From: Talpa occidentalis
Lineage: Eukaryota; Chordata; Mammalia; Eulipotyphla; Talpidae
Reading direction: 5' to 3'
DNA: 64,000 bases
NCBI RefSeq assembly: GCF_014898055.3
Contig: NW_023605083.1
Location: 65,589,715-65,653,714 of the forward strand
A program made the position numbers and the translations under genes. The notes under the pieces were generated by a model, which ran no database searches, was not told where the DNA came from, and was given only the letters and a program-made list of their open reading frames with translations. The stretch's first letter is position 1; every line of letters starts with the position of its first letter. Shown in pieces: positions 53,575-64,000 of this stretch.

Positions 53575-55812
53575 CTGAAAAAGGAGGGGGGAGGGCAGAA
53601 GAAACAAATACACTTGAGTTAATTATTTGGCTGTGTTTTAAGATTGAGGTTGTTGTTACTAGGACCAGAGCTGGGTAGAAAGATCTGAAAGTTCAGGGTT
53701 ACGGTGAAAGGAAGCAGTGCTCCTGGTCAGTGCCAAGGAGAAGGAAAGAGGAGGGGGACTTGTTAAAGGAAAAACAAAAAAGGATGGTATGGCAATTAGA
53801 TGTCCCTGGCCAAGGTCCTGGGTGTGAGAGACATGCTGAATGATCCAAGCAGGCACTGTTGCTTGTGCTGGAGTTTCCATGCTTCTGGAAGCCCCACGGG
53901 CGATAGATCAAAAGATAGGCTTGCTGGCAGCTACTGGCCTCTGGAATTGTGCTCAGGAGACCAAGACCACTTGGCTTCCTCCTGCAGGCATCCTTCTCTG
54001 TGGATGCTTGGTCTATTCAAGTAAAGACTAACTAATTCTGAGGCCATTACCCTCCCAAGGTGGTACCTCCAGGCTCCTGATTTTGTGACTTGAGGGAATT
54101 GGCAACTTAGTGTAAATCTCAGTAATTTTCTACTTACTTTGACAAGGGACAGCCATTCTCACATTCTGTTAAAACAGCTTGTCCTCCCTTTTACTGCTTT
54201 GACGTGGGCCAATAAGGACAGAATAGCTTTGCCAGCCAAGACAGTTGAGCCAACACAAGGCAGTCAGGCAACCCTGCTTGGCTAAGAAATTAAATTTTGC
54301 TTTGGAGATGGTCTTGCCAGTTCTTATTCGAGCAGCAGGAATAAAACATGCAGAGGGCAGGCAGAGGTAGGGGTAGGAAAGCTGACTCTAGCGAGGAAGG
54401 TGACCTTCCCATCCCATCAGATTTGGTGAGACACAGATGGATTATGGCCCTTCCTCCCCACAGGCCAACTCATCAGAAGCAAGAATGTTGCTATCATTAA
54501 AAAGAAAAAAAATACATAAAAATACAAGGGACACCCAAATCACAGAATCTGCAGGAAAGATCAGATGTGGCAGATGATTTCTCTACCTTCTGGAAAGGAA
54601 CGGTTTGTAAAAAGAACCTTGGATCCTTCCAGATCAGCCTCACCTGTGATTTCTAGGCATTTCAAGGTCACCATCATGCAGCGGTGGCCTGTGTTTTCTG
54701 TTTATCTTGGAAACAGTTACTGAAATGATGGAGGCTAAAATAAAGAGCTGTGCTTTCTTGTTACAATCAACTAGGACATACATGTCTGATAAAGAGTTTC
54801 CTTGCAATAATTATCTAAGAATAGGAGAGGTGCGTGCAACACAAAGCAGCATACATAGCCTCTTCTGCGCTCCAGAGGCCGAGGCTTATAAGAAAGGTGA
54901 GAGACCTAAGAGAGGGCTGGGGAAGGTCCCTCCCTTACCAGGCTTCTAGGGACACACTGGCTGCCTTATCCCCCCAGCAGAGTGATAAGTAAACTATAAT
55001 GCACCCTGTTGGGTCTGGGTAGGGAGTGTGCCAGCATGAGCTAACACTTCCGGGAACAACTCTTGATTAAAACAGCAAAAAGGGCGTCCAATCCCTGATG
55101 CTCATAGTCTGGGACATTCCTTGCTTCAAATACTGCTGTGTGTATGTCTGCAAATGAATGCCTTTTTCTTTGGTACTGTCTCCAGTCATAATTGTGTGAT
55201 TTTTTTTTTTTTTTTTTTTGGTCGAGCTATTTGTTAATCTGATGTTCTAACAATGACTCAGGATCTGAGAAGATTGCCTGGAGGAGGCTAATTCTGTTTT
55301 CTTATACTCAGTGCATTTTAAAGAAACATTTCTTAAAGGCAACAACCACAGTGCCCATAACCTGGAGGGATTTGGGATGGTAATGCCCCAATTCCACTAA
55401 CAGAAAGACTCTTCAAAGTAAACAATCTGTGCTCCACCAGAACTCACACATGGGAAAGGTCGGCTGTTAGTTAGACCCAAGCACTGGAGAAGAGAATTAA
55501 AACCAGCAGGCTGTCTCCTGAAATAGAAAGCCATCAGTTTAAAAGAGATCTAGTTATAGGCTGGAAGGTAAAGTATGGGAGAGGATGGGAGGCCGGCAGT
55601 CAGCAAAGGCAGTAACTGCATTGTTCATTCTCAAGAGGGCAAAGGCATCTGGGCCAAGGTGCAGGCCACGGGGAGGTAACTGAGCAGCGTGGCCAGCAGC
55701 TAAGAGGGGTGTGGAAGGATTCGGCCATGGAGAAAGCTGATCCCCTGAACCATCTCTTGGAGAGGCACAGGGAACCCTGGGGAGAAGACATGGACAGCAG
55801 AGAAGAAGGTAC
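53575..55812 (-). other. TNC: TNC intron between FNIII-A4 and FNIII-B
   Basis: 2238 bp, with a T-run at 55199-55220. No exon or clear repeat was recognised. Confidence 0.75.
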
Positions 55813-56085
55813 CTGTGGAGGTCTCAGCAGAGAGCATTGGAGTCCTATAGCCCCCGATCACCCCGTAGATGGTGACTCTGTAAGGGGTGGCAGCCTTGAG
55901 GCCCGGGATGGCTGCAGCCCGAAGGCTGCCAGGTACCGTGAGGTTCTGAGCTGCCTCCACCCCGTTGGCCTCCTGCACCTGAATGACAAAGTGCTTGTAG
56001 GCCTGGTCAGCTGCGGTCCAGTTGAGTTGGAGGCCATCCCAGCCAACCTCGGTCACAGCTAAGTCTCCCAGCTTTGGGAGCTCCT
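55813..56085 (-). CDS. TNC: TNC exon FNIII-A4
   Basis: This 273-nt, phase 1-1 exon has acceptor ccttcttcag and donor gtacc. The product begins [20 protein letters not shown] and ends PMLSAETST. Only the first few codons differ strongly from A1. The rest differs from A1 by two residues that I can see (K for E in QAYKHF, M for V in PMLSAE) plus silent changes. It is an optional FNIII cassette. The A1 likeness goes beyond what I recall for human A1 and A4, where several residues differ. Confidence 0.96.
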
Positions 56086-58490
56086 CTGAAGAAGGACAGA
56101 GAAGTGTTTGTCAGTCCTGCAAACCCAAACCAAGGAAACCCGATGTCGCATAGCCTAGCTCTAAGGGGGAGAGAAAGGGCAAGAAGAGGTTTTGGGGTCA
56201 TTCTTGGCCTCTAGGAATTTCCAATTTGAAATTGGACCACAGCTTTCTTCAGGAGCTAAAAATGGCCAGAAAGGGGACTGTGCGGCCAGCACCCGCAGGT
56301 CCCGTAGTAAGGTGGGGTCTTGGGTCAGGGTAAGGGAGTAGGAATGGTTAGAACTGCAGACTTTGGGGGCAGAGGCCCCTGGGTAGAATTCCAGCACTTC
56401 AGGGCAAGCTGTCATGTTGGGTGTGTCACCCAGTGCATCTCTAAGCCTCCCTCTCCTACCTACCCTTTAAATGGAGCTAACAGTGACTATCTTGCTGACT
56501 TGTGTGCTAAGTCAGCGATAACACTTGCAAATCTCTGAGCATCATAACAGATGCTCAGAGGCCCTGACAGAGCGAGGGCCCATAGTGGCAGCCAGACCGT
56601 TGCTTAGGTGTTTCCTGGGAAAGTCTCAATCACATGGAAATGACTGGCACCACCACATCACCTCCGTTACTGTGACCCAGCTCCGTGCTGGCCACAAGCT
56701 AGCTGACGGGGCTGCAGGCGTGTGCTCTCAGGTTTGGGCAAGCTGAGGTTTCCTCTGCATGCCTCTCAGCTGTCCTGGCACCACACTTGGCTCTTCTACC
56801 CCCACCCCCCAGCACTGGATGTCTGCATGACGAATGCTACATGGTAGAGGAAGGCCATTTCTGTGACACAAGTGCCTCCTTTTAATTAAAAGTGATAATG
56901 TTTTGCTCAGTAAATGGGGCAGAGCAGGGCCCACTATTAATTTTTCTACAATGTAGGAAGGAAATTGAGTGTAGCTTTTATGGCTGGTTTAGAATGTTTG
57001 GATTCAGATATGGAAAAACCCAGCAGAGATGGAATGCTACTGTGGGTCGAAAGCCATCTTCCAGCCTTCTTTTTAAGGCTTACGTGGCCATGGAGTAGAA
57101 AGGAAAATAACTACAGAAATTTCAGCCAAAAAAGGTGCAAGGTGCTTGATCTCAGGTATCTGAGACCGGAGCCAGCCTGAGCAAAGCTCACCTTGTAGAG
57201 GTCTGTGCTCAGCCTGTGTTCTATGTGGACCCGTGACTTCTTTGGAAGATCTGGGCTGAGGACATGGGTGCAGGCAACCCCCCTCCTCCTTCCCAGATCA
57301 CCAAGAGTAGCTGTTCATTGATTTATCATGGTGGGGGCAGGGGGAATCCTGTGTTCCTTGTAAGATTTCATTTGCACAAGGATCTGTGCTCTATAAACAA
57401 AAATTTATAAACTTCATATGTATTTAATTACATCCTGCACCCAGCCTGTCTCAAAGGCCTTTTTTGCTCTTATTTGGTCCAAAGATATTTCCAGAAACAC
57501 AGGACACTGGCAACCTATTCAACTAGCTATACTGCAACATTGCCTTTCTGATTTTGGGAATTGTGTGTCATTTCTGCGAAGGATTCAGTTTATTTGATAT
57601 GTATGAGCAAAAAAAAAAAAAATACACAACAACAAAAAACCCAAACCATTTCACTTATTTGAATTAGGTAATTTGGGGGACATTATTAAATCAAGTACAT
57701 TTATAGAGAGGGGCCTGGGCTTAAGGTCCAGCATAAAATCTCTACTACCAAACATGGGGCCCATTTACCCATTCAGCTTTTAAAGCTGTTTTTAAAATCC
57801 TCATGAACAGCACAGAGTTTTCTATAACAGATGGAACAGCATATTTTCATGGGACAAATTGAGCTGAATTTATTTTTCTCCTCAAATTGTATGAAAACAT
57901 TGAGGTCAAATGCAGCTGTCCTTTCTGGGAAATGTCCCTGATTTGAGTGTCTGCTAAGGAGACAGAGTTGGATAATTTCAGCAGGTAACTATATCATTCC
58001 CAAAGGTTACACTGTAGACATCTGACTGCAAGTTGGATGGGCGTCTGTGACTCTAAGGGCACTAACAAGGTTCTCTAGAAAGTCCTGACCTCATTTTTGT
58101 GCCACAGCTCTGTTTATGCTATTTTTATTTTTGTTATGATGTGTTGCTAGAGAATAAGCTTAGCGACTTGTATCCAGTACTTACTACGGCATGGATACTT
58201 TGCTAATCACTTTCCTTCACCATCTCAGTTACTACTCAGAACAGTGTTCTGAAGTATGCGCATAGTCGCTGATTAAAGATGAGAAAAGAAAAAAAGCCAA
58301 GAGATGTATAGTGATACACCCAAGAATATCCAGCCAGTAAGGTGGAACTGACCCAGACTTTCCGAGTTAGTACTTGTATTCCTGATGCCTAGCAACAAGA
58401 ATAAGAAGGATCCCACCCCACGGGAAATGTTCCCTATGCTAATGACAGGCCGGCTCCATCATGTCCCTGGTTTGGGGAGGGAGGTGTTAC
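56086..58490 (-). other. TNC: TNC intron between FNIII-A3 and FNIII-A4
   Basis: 2405 bp. It contains MIR-like sequence near 56330-56540 and 58150-58400, and an A-run at about 57609-57622. No exon seen. Confidence 0.75.
58150..58400 (+). mobile_element. MIR SINE remnant
   Basis: MIR pattern: ccagtacttactacggcatg, tactttgctaatcactttcc, gattaaagatgagaaaagaa, cacccaagaatatccagcca, gtaaggtggaactgaccc. Confidence 0.55.
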
Positions 58491-58763
58491 CTGTGATAAC
58501 CTCCATAGCAAGGGGTCGAGAGCTGCCGCCCTTGACCTGGCCACGCAGGGTGATTGTGTAAGGGGTACCAGCCCGAAGGCCTGGGATTTCCGTGGAGCGC
58601 AGGGTGCCAGGAACTATGAGGCTGTGAGCTTCTTCAGCCTGGTCAGCCTCCCGGGCCTCAATGATAAACTGCTCATAGATTCCATCTGGGGTGGTCCAGT
58701 CCAGCCTGAGGGCATCCCAGCTAACCTTGGTCACTGTGAGGTTTCCCAGATCTGGAACCTCCT
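58491..58763 (-). CDS. TNC: TNC exon FNIII-A3
   Basis: This 273-nt, phase 1-1 exon has acceptor ccttatgcag and donor gtaac. The product begins [20 protein letters not shown] and ends RPLAMEVIT. It carries the FNIII Trp ([13 protein letters not shown]) and the [12 protein letters not shown] loop. The region matches the A3 repeat of mammalian TNC as I remember it, with ordinary substitutions. It is an optional cassette; inclusion is controlled by alternative splicing and skipping leaves the frame intact. Confidence 0.96.
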
Positions 58764-59316
58764 CTGCATAAGGACACAGAGTTGCTAAGTTACTAAAAGG
58801 CAACTAAATGCTGGGGTTCAGGTGACATGGCATTTTGGCTCAGGTCGGGTGAGTGGTCTGGTTAGTGTTGATTACAGATGCATGATTTAGAGATGGTGGT
58901 GAGTGTATTCAAACTGCTGGCATCAAAGCCAGGGTTTTTATTCAGCCTTAGGGAGTAAAAGATAGTTCTAGGCAGTGTTCACAACTTCCATTCTTGACAT
59001 ACAAATGGAGCTTTGGGGAGTCCTTTGGTGCGTTCTTAAAACAAAGTTGTGTATCCAAGTTCTTAGATACTATGACTGAAACTGACTTTGGAAGAAAAGT
59101 CATTTCTCACTTTTGTAAAGGAAGAGTAGGTGGAATTTTCCATGGAATTGGCCACTGTGCTACCACTGGGTCTTGGCCAAATAAGGGAAATGACATTTGG
59201 ATGAAAGCAAGGAATGATTCACCGGTATCCTCCAGCTAGCTAGGAGCTAAACCCAGCCTGGGTCTCTCGAGCTGAGACAATGAAATGAAGTGAGTTAGTC
59301 AACTAATCTAAAATAC
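58764..59316 (-). other. TNC: TNC intron between FNIII-A2 and FNIII-A3
   Basis: 553 bp. Nothing recognised besides the splice signals. Confidence 0.8.
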
Positions 59317-59589
59317 CTGTCGAGACTTCAACAGACAGAGGGGTTGTGCTGAAGTCCGAGGTGACCCCACGAATGGTGACTGTATAATGAGTGGCTGCTT
59401 TGAGCCCAGCCAGGTCCACGGATCTCAGCCCCCCAGGTACCGTGAGGTTCTGGGCTGCCTCTGCCATGTCTTTCTCCTGCACCTGAATGGCATAGTGCTC
59501 ATAGGCCCCTTCGGGAGCAGTCCAGTTGAGCTTGAGGGTATTCCAGCCCACCTCGGACACCGTGACCTCTCCCAATTTGGGAGTTTCTC
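59317..59589 (-). CDS. TNC: TNC exon FNIII-A2
   Basis: This 273-nt, phase 1-1 exon has acceptor tcctcctccag and donor gtattt. The product begins [20 protein letters not shown] and ends [10 protein letters not shown]. It contains the conserved FNIII Trp ([13 protein letters not shown]), the [12 protein letters not shown] strand-E/F region and an NLTVPGG sequon. It is an optional cassette in the tenascin-C splice block, and its skipping preserves the frame. It is separated from A1 by a short intron of 456 bp and from A3 by 553 bp. Confidence 0.96.
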
Positions 59590-60045
59590 CTGGAGGAGGA
59601 CAGAGAGCTAGTTTAATGATCCAGTCACACACCAAGACCCAGGGAATCTTTAACTAGAATAGTCTTTGAACTAAAAACAAGTTTAGCTTCACATGCATCA
59701 TGCAAATTCCTAATTTGAGAAACAGAGCAAAGGGTGAGATATAGGAAAAAATTTCTTATTAAGGAACTGCCCTCCATTCCAGTGATGAGGGGATTACTTG
59801 TGTGATATATTTTTTCTAGGGCTGTGTGGAGAGTCCCTGGGCTGGGAGGACACATGCCATAGGGCGTGGGTCACATGCCATGCAGTGTGAACGCTGACCC
59901 TGGAGGCTGATGGACTCCCATTATTAGATGCCATATTGTCAGCTAGCACTTGTACCCACAAGTCCAGTTATGTTAGTTTGTCTGATTCCTTGGGCAGTTT
60001 CCTGTTGAGAAAAACAGAAGCTAGAGAGACAAAGGTAAAAGGTAC
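59590..60045 (-). other. TNC: TNC intron between FNIII-A1 and FNIII-A2
   Basis: 456 bp. Nothing recognised besides the splice signals. Confidence 0.8.
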
Positions 60046-60318
60046 CTGTGGAGGTCTCAGCAGAGAGCACTGGAGTCCTATAGCCCCCGATCACCCCATA
60101 GATGGTGACTCTATAAGGGGTGGCGGCCTTGAGGCCCGGGATGGCCGCAGCCCGAAGGCTGCCGGGTACTGTGAGGTTTTGAGCTGCCTCCACCCCATTG
60201 GCCTCCTGCACCTGAATGACAAAGTGCTCGTAGGCCTGGTCAGCTGCGGTCCAGTTGAGTTGGAGGCCATCCCAGCCAACCTCGGTCAGAGTGAGATTTT
60301 CCAATTCGGGGCTGTGGT
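60046..60318 (-). CDS. TNC: TNC exon FNIII-A1
   Basis: This 273-nt exon (91 codons, phase 1-1) has acceptor ...ttattcag and donor gtacc. It begins [18 protein letters not shown] and ends in the LSAETST motif. It carries the FNIII core Trp (LNWTAAD) and NxT sequons (NLT, NWT). This is the first of the alternatively spliced repeats in TNC. It is unusually similar to exon A4 at 55813-56085: about 96% over 248 bp by hand alignment (see findings). An open frame on the opposite strand here is a shadow of this exon. Confidence 0.96.
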
Positions 60319-61479
60319 CTGAATAATGACAGAGATGGGGTCAGTTCAACCATTTCTCAAAATGCTTTCTTCTGAGAACCTAGAAATGGCAAGGCTGCTG
60401 TCCATGCAGAAAGGCCATCGGAGCCTGAGGCTGTGGTGCAGCTGCCCACGGGCCAGAACAGTGCTGCCACCATCAAAGCACCAACAGAAAAAAACAACAG
60501 AGTGTTTCGTTTGCCTTTATACACACCAGCTGAAGCACACTGGAGCTTGTCTTTTGGAAACCAGTGTTCTGTGGATGGAGACACATCTGCAGCTCTCTGT
60601 GAGGACTGCTCTGGCCTTCAGTTTCCATTTTGCAAAGTGTCTCTCATCATTAGGATGAGCTCAGAGGGAACGGCCTGGGGCTATCCTTGGGGTCTTGGGG
60701 GCTGAGCTATCCTCTTAGCTAACTTTTCCTTTTCATGATTCTTAATCTCCTTGGGAAGGTCTGTTTCATAGTTCTTTTATTTTGTTTTCTTTGTCAATTT
60801 CTGGGACTCAAAATCAGTTTATGTAAAAAGCTTTCATAAAGATCAGAGAGAAAAGAACACATTACAAATATGTAAGGCGGAACTGAGGAAGGCAGGAGTC
60901 CTTGCAAAACTGCCCCTTCCTGGATAGAAAGAAAGACGGGGGCCCTGGAAGAAACAGCTTATTAAGTTTAATTAAAATTGAATGTACCATCTTCATTCAT
61001 TTCTTGAACACCCAAGATACAATGAAAACTCACTTGTCTGAATATGCCTAAAAGGTGATGGCTTGCCCAGGGCTAGGCTTATGTGGACTATGAATGCCCA
61101 AGGAAGCAAGGATTTCCCCTGGAAATAAGTCTGTGAACAACAGAGCAAGAACTGCCTTGAGCTCATGCAAAAGAACAAATTGTTTCTCTATTTCTGCCCT
61201 GCATTGTTGCTCACTTCACATGAGCCCTCTGTGTCCATTGAGGCAGAATTTGAACTTGAAATGTTAGCTTTTAATTACATTGACGATTCTCTGTCAAGAC
61301 TCTATTTCTTTCAGACTTTTCCAGCTGGGGACATTCTTTTAGTTGTTTCACAATAGCACACTCCCTCAAATCTGAGCTAGAATAGGGCTGCATAGAGTAC
61401 CGTATCTGACCAGCTGCCTACTTTGGTAATGACTGAGTGAAAAAAAAGTTTAATTTTTTGGAATGCTTGGAAAAAACTC

Positions 61480-61690
61480 AAAGAACGATAAATGCATCAT
61501 GGCACATGAACATATATGAAATTCAAATGTCAGTGTCACAAATAAAGTTTTATTGGCACACAGCCACACTTGTTCACTTATATATTGTTGGTGGCTGCTT
61601 ATGTGTCAGAGGGCATGACAGAGTCTTTGTAGTAGAAAACGATGGCCTGCAAAGTCTAAATTATTTGTTATCTGTCCCAGGTATTTGTGA
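61480..61690. mobile_element. hAT-Charlie-type DNA transposon remnant
   Basis: The stretch matches a widespread non-autonomous element that I remember by its phrases: gaaattcaaatgtcagtgtc, aataaagttttattggcaca, cagccacacttgttcactta, and gatggcctgcaaagtctaaa. I am sure it is an old interspersed repeat; the superfamily name is from memory. Confidence 0.65.
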
Positions 61691-63363
61691 TACCTGAACC
61701 GGAACTGCATTCTATGGACTCACTTAACCCAAATTCACATCCAAGATCCCATCACATTTCTTAACCACATAAACATGGACTCCATGAGAGGAAAGGACCA
61801 CAAACTCCAAGTGATATCTACTTTGGGGTATATCTGTCAAAAAAAAAAAATAGGGGAGTCATTCATCCCTAAACCCACTGGCCCTTTGGAGGCCGGGATC
61901 AGTGCTGCAGATAAGACAATAGCTTCCTTGACCTCAACATTTACACAACTATATTTGGGAGTAATTCAGTTCTTGCCATCTTCAGGCCTAGAGGGACAGA
62001 GGACAAAAAACAATCTAAGCAAAACTATCAGATTAAGAAAATTGATCCTCTGGCTCATAAACTCCACTTCTTATCCTATTTACCTTCTTTTGAGCCTGCT
62101 GTCATTGCTTGTCAGGAACTTAGCTGACTGACAATTTATACCTTTCTATGAATTAAGCAACTCTTTTTCCTCTTTGTATAACTGTCTTTTAAGTCATCCT
62201 TCTACTTTTGACATAAAACATTCTTTTTTCCTTTTCTTCATGAAAGAAATTGCAGGTACCAGGTTACAAGAGATGTGGAAAGAAATCAGCTAAGTGGGGC
62301 AGTTGATCATGGATTGTCTGGTAGGTTTTGTAGTAAAGATGGGTGGAGAGCAGAGAGGGGGAGATTCACATCAGAAAATGTCTCTTCCTAATGAGCACCG
62401 ACTTTTGTCTTTGAGTCAGTTTTTAATGTGCCAGTGATACTATTATTGAATTTCCCACCCACCTGCTTCAACTATTCATGCACTGAATGAAGCAATTTTC
62501 ACATAATATTATGTTGCCCAGGGAAAAAATGATATTCATGGTAATGAGATGTTCACCAAAATTTTTAGATTTTCTTTTTAATTTCTTGATAGGTAAATCA
62601 AGAGAGAGCATCAGTTTGTTACCTAGTGCTGCAGAGCTGTGGCTGTCCTGCAGTGGGGTTCTGATGGTGCCTCATCCCAGCCCTTCACTAACCAACCAAA
62701 TGCTAATCAGATAAATACAAGGTACAACGTCAATAAATAGATACATGAAAAGGAGATGGATAGGAAGTATAAAAAGAGAGGGAATGAATATAAATACAGC
62801 AGACAATAGCTGAGGTCAGGACCAAAAGGTGACACATAAGTGCAGAGTCTTCATTTCAATAACCAGTGACACCCATGTAGTCTAAGTGCCCCAGAAGCCA
62901 GGGCTTCCGCTGGGTAGTTCCCCCGGGAATTGCTTGGCATTTCTTTATGAAAAGGCTGTTGTCTTTTTTTCTTACAGCTGTGCATTGGCATCTACCCTCT
63001 GAACAATGTCAGTGGGCCTGGGGAATCAGGATTTGGAAATCCCGTTTCTGTTCTTATGGTGGGTTGACCAGCTGTTTTGGAGGAATTTCTGACAGTGCCA
63101 ACTTTAAATCTTTGGGCTTCCACTATATTGCAGATGGTATTTACAGAGTGCTGACTGATGAGGAATTTATGCTCAGTGTTCACTGTTACGAGAAAGCATG
63201 AATCTCCCACATCAGGGGGATGGCCACAGCCAAGCTTGTGGACTCCAAAGTCTACCTTCCATCACTTTGATCTTGTCTTGTAGAGATAAGACAATTGAAG
63301 ATAAAAACATATCTGTCTTAAAACTTCTCAGCTACTCTTCATCACTGTCAAGAAGGGAGTCCA

Positions 63364-63682
63364 GGGGCCTCCCCGGTGGCGCAGCGGTTGAGCGCTGGGT
63401 TGCGAAGCTGCCCGCGGCCTCTGCGGTGCCGGTTCGATCCCCGGCTGCTCCCCGGCCACCAGAGGAGGGTCCCACATGGCGCGCAGACCTCTCCTGCCGC
63501 CCGCTGCTCCCCTCAGCAGTGTACTTCGGTCCTTCTGCCTGCTCTGCTCCCCGCTCTGGCTCTGGTGAATTCTCTCACCCTCCCGCGCTTCTGACTGTAC
63601 CCAGTGCATGTATAAACAAAACAAACAAAACAAACAAATAAATAAATAAATAAAAACATGCCTCTATTTAAAAAAAAAAAAA
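63364..63682 (+). mobile_element. tRNA-derived SINE with 3' extension
   Basis: Plus-oriented, GGGGCCTCCCCGGTGGCGCA head, A box TGGCGCAGCGG, perfect B box GGTTCGATCCC. The body is followed by (AAAC)n/(AAAT)n, then ACATGCCTCTATTT and a poly(A). A 14-bp duplication, AAGAAGGGAGTCCA, flanks it (63350-63363 and 63683-63696). Sequence and extension match the copy at 1942-2264. Low divergence from what I infer as consensus suggests a young insertion. Confidence 0.93.
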
Positions 63683-63799
63683 AAGAAGGGAGTCCAAGTC
63701 CTTGATGATATTCACTGCTCCTCTGGCCCCCGATGACAGCTGGTCCCCAATGACAGCTCTGACCTTGTACCTTGCTATTCCCCTGCTCGGTCACACAGC

Positions 63800-63995
63800 A
63801 GGATTGCACAGTTTGTGTTTCACTAAAATTTTTCATTCCTTTGAGCTTTTTCACATGCTGTTCTCCTATTGGAAATGTCATTACTCCTTTCTCCACTTAC
63901 CCCAAAGCCTCAGCCAAGTGTCACTTCTTCCAAAAACTTCCTCTGATACACTTCATTTCCATAACTCTGGTCTTACTGGGTTAGCCTCTGTGCTC
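63800..63995 (+). mobile_element. L2 LINE remnant
   Basis: L2-like phrases in order: tttgagctttttcacatgct, gttctcctattggaaatgtc, cagccaagtgtcacttcttc, caaaaacttcctctgataca. It probably continues past the window end. Confidence 0.6.
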
Positions 63996-64000
63996 CTGTA

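Larger units (their letters stand above)
60319..64000 (-). other. TNC: TNC intron upstream of FNIII-A1, partial
   Basis: The intron runs off the window. It contains a hAT-like remnant (61480-61690), a T-rich stretch, a full-length SINE (63364-63682) and an L2 remnant. I looked for exon FNIII-5 and did not find it, so that exon must lie beyond position 64000. Confidence 0.75.

Noticed and set aside
55709..56062. Open frame of 117 codons on the plus strand over exon A4, and a similar one of 128 codons at 59936-60322 over A1
   Set aside because: These are antisense shadows of the two near-identical FNIII exons; their mutual similarity is explained by the exons themselves.
63376..63480. tRNA-like sequence with good A and B boxes
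   Set aside because: It is the head of a SINE with a target duplication and poly(A) tail, not a functional tRNA gene; the other SINE heads are rejected for the same reason.
60319..64000. Search for the preceding TNC exon, FNIII-5
   Set aside because: No stretch on the minus strand encodes the expected repeat-5 motifs next to splice sites; the exon is inferred to lie outside the window.

Overview
This window is mammalian nuclear DNA. It carries the 3' two-thirds of one gene, tenascin-C (TNC), read on the minus strand, followed by about 18 kb of downstream intergenic sequence at the low-coordinate end. The gene call rests on an ordered chain of exons. From high to low coordinates these encode fibronectin type III (FNIII) repeats A1, A2, A3, A4, B, AD2, AD1, C, D, then 6, 7 and 8 (each split over two exons), then a five-exon fibrinogen-like C-terminal globe ending in a stop codon at 18602-18604. 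Splice sites, phases and domain order all agree. The 5' part of the gene (signal peptide, EGF-like repeats, FNIII 1-5) lies beyond position 64000.

The host looks like a laurasiatherian mammal, most likely a bat. The dominant young repeat is a tRNA-derived SINE with a 'GGCCTCCCTGGTGG' head, a body ending in '...CTGTACCCCAG' and an (AAATA)n tail. I associate it with the Rhin-1-type SINEs of rhinolophoid bats, but that is a memory-based attribution that I could not verify. Fourteen copies or fragments are listed, many with perfect target-site duplications. There are also 5'-truncated L1 copies, and old MIR, L2 and hAT remnants.

Layout: 1-17974 is intergenic, with SINEs, L1, MIR, L2 and two small tandem repeats, and no gene I can support. 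17975-18601 is the probable TNC 3' UTR. 18602-24456 holds the fibrinogen-like domain. 26122-37848 holds FNIII 8, 7 and 6. 43239-60318 holds the alternatively spliced FNIII cassette block D, C, AD1, AD2, B, A4, A3, A2 and A1. 60319-64000 is intron. All nine cassette exons are phase 1-1 and a multiple of three long (273 nt, or 276 nt for AD1), so any subset can be skipped without breaking the frame.

I found no new multi-gene system. The observations most worth checking are: (1) an in-frame stop codon in exon AD1, in an otherwise intact exon; (2) near-identity of exons A1 and A4 over 248 bp, suggesting recent gene conversion; (3) two independent insertions of a short SINE form made only of the tRNA-like head plus a poly(A) tail; (4) a SINE lineage marked by a shared 3' extension; (5) a tandem NAGNAG acceptor at exon AD2.
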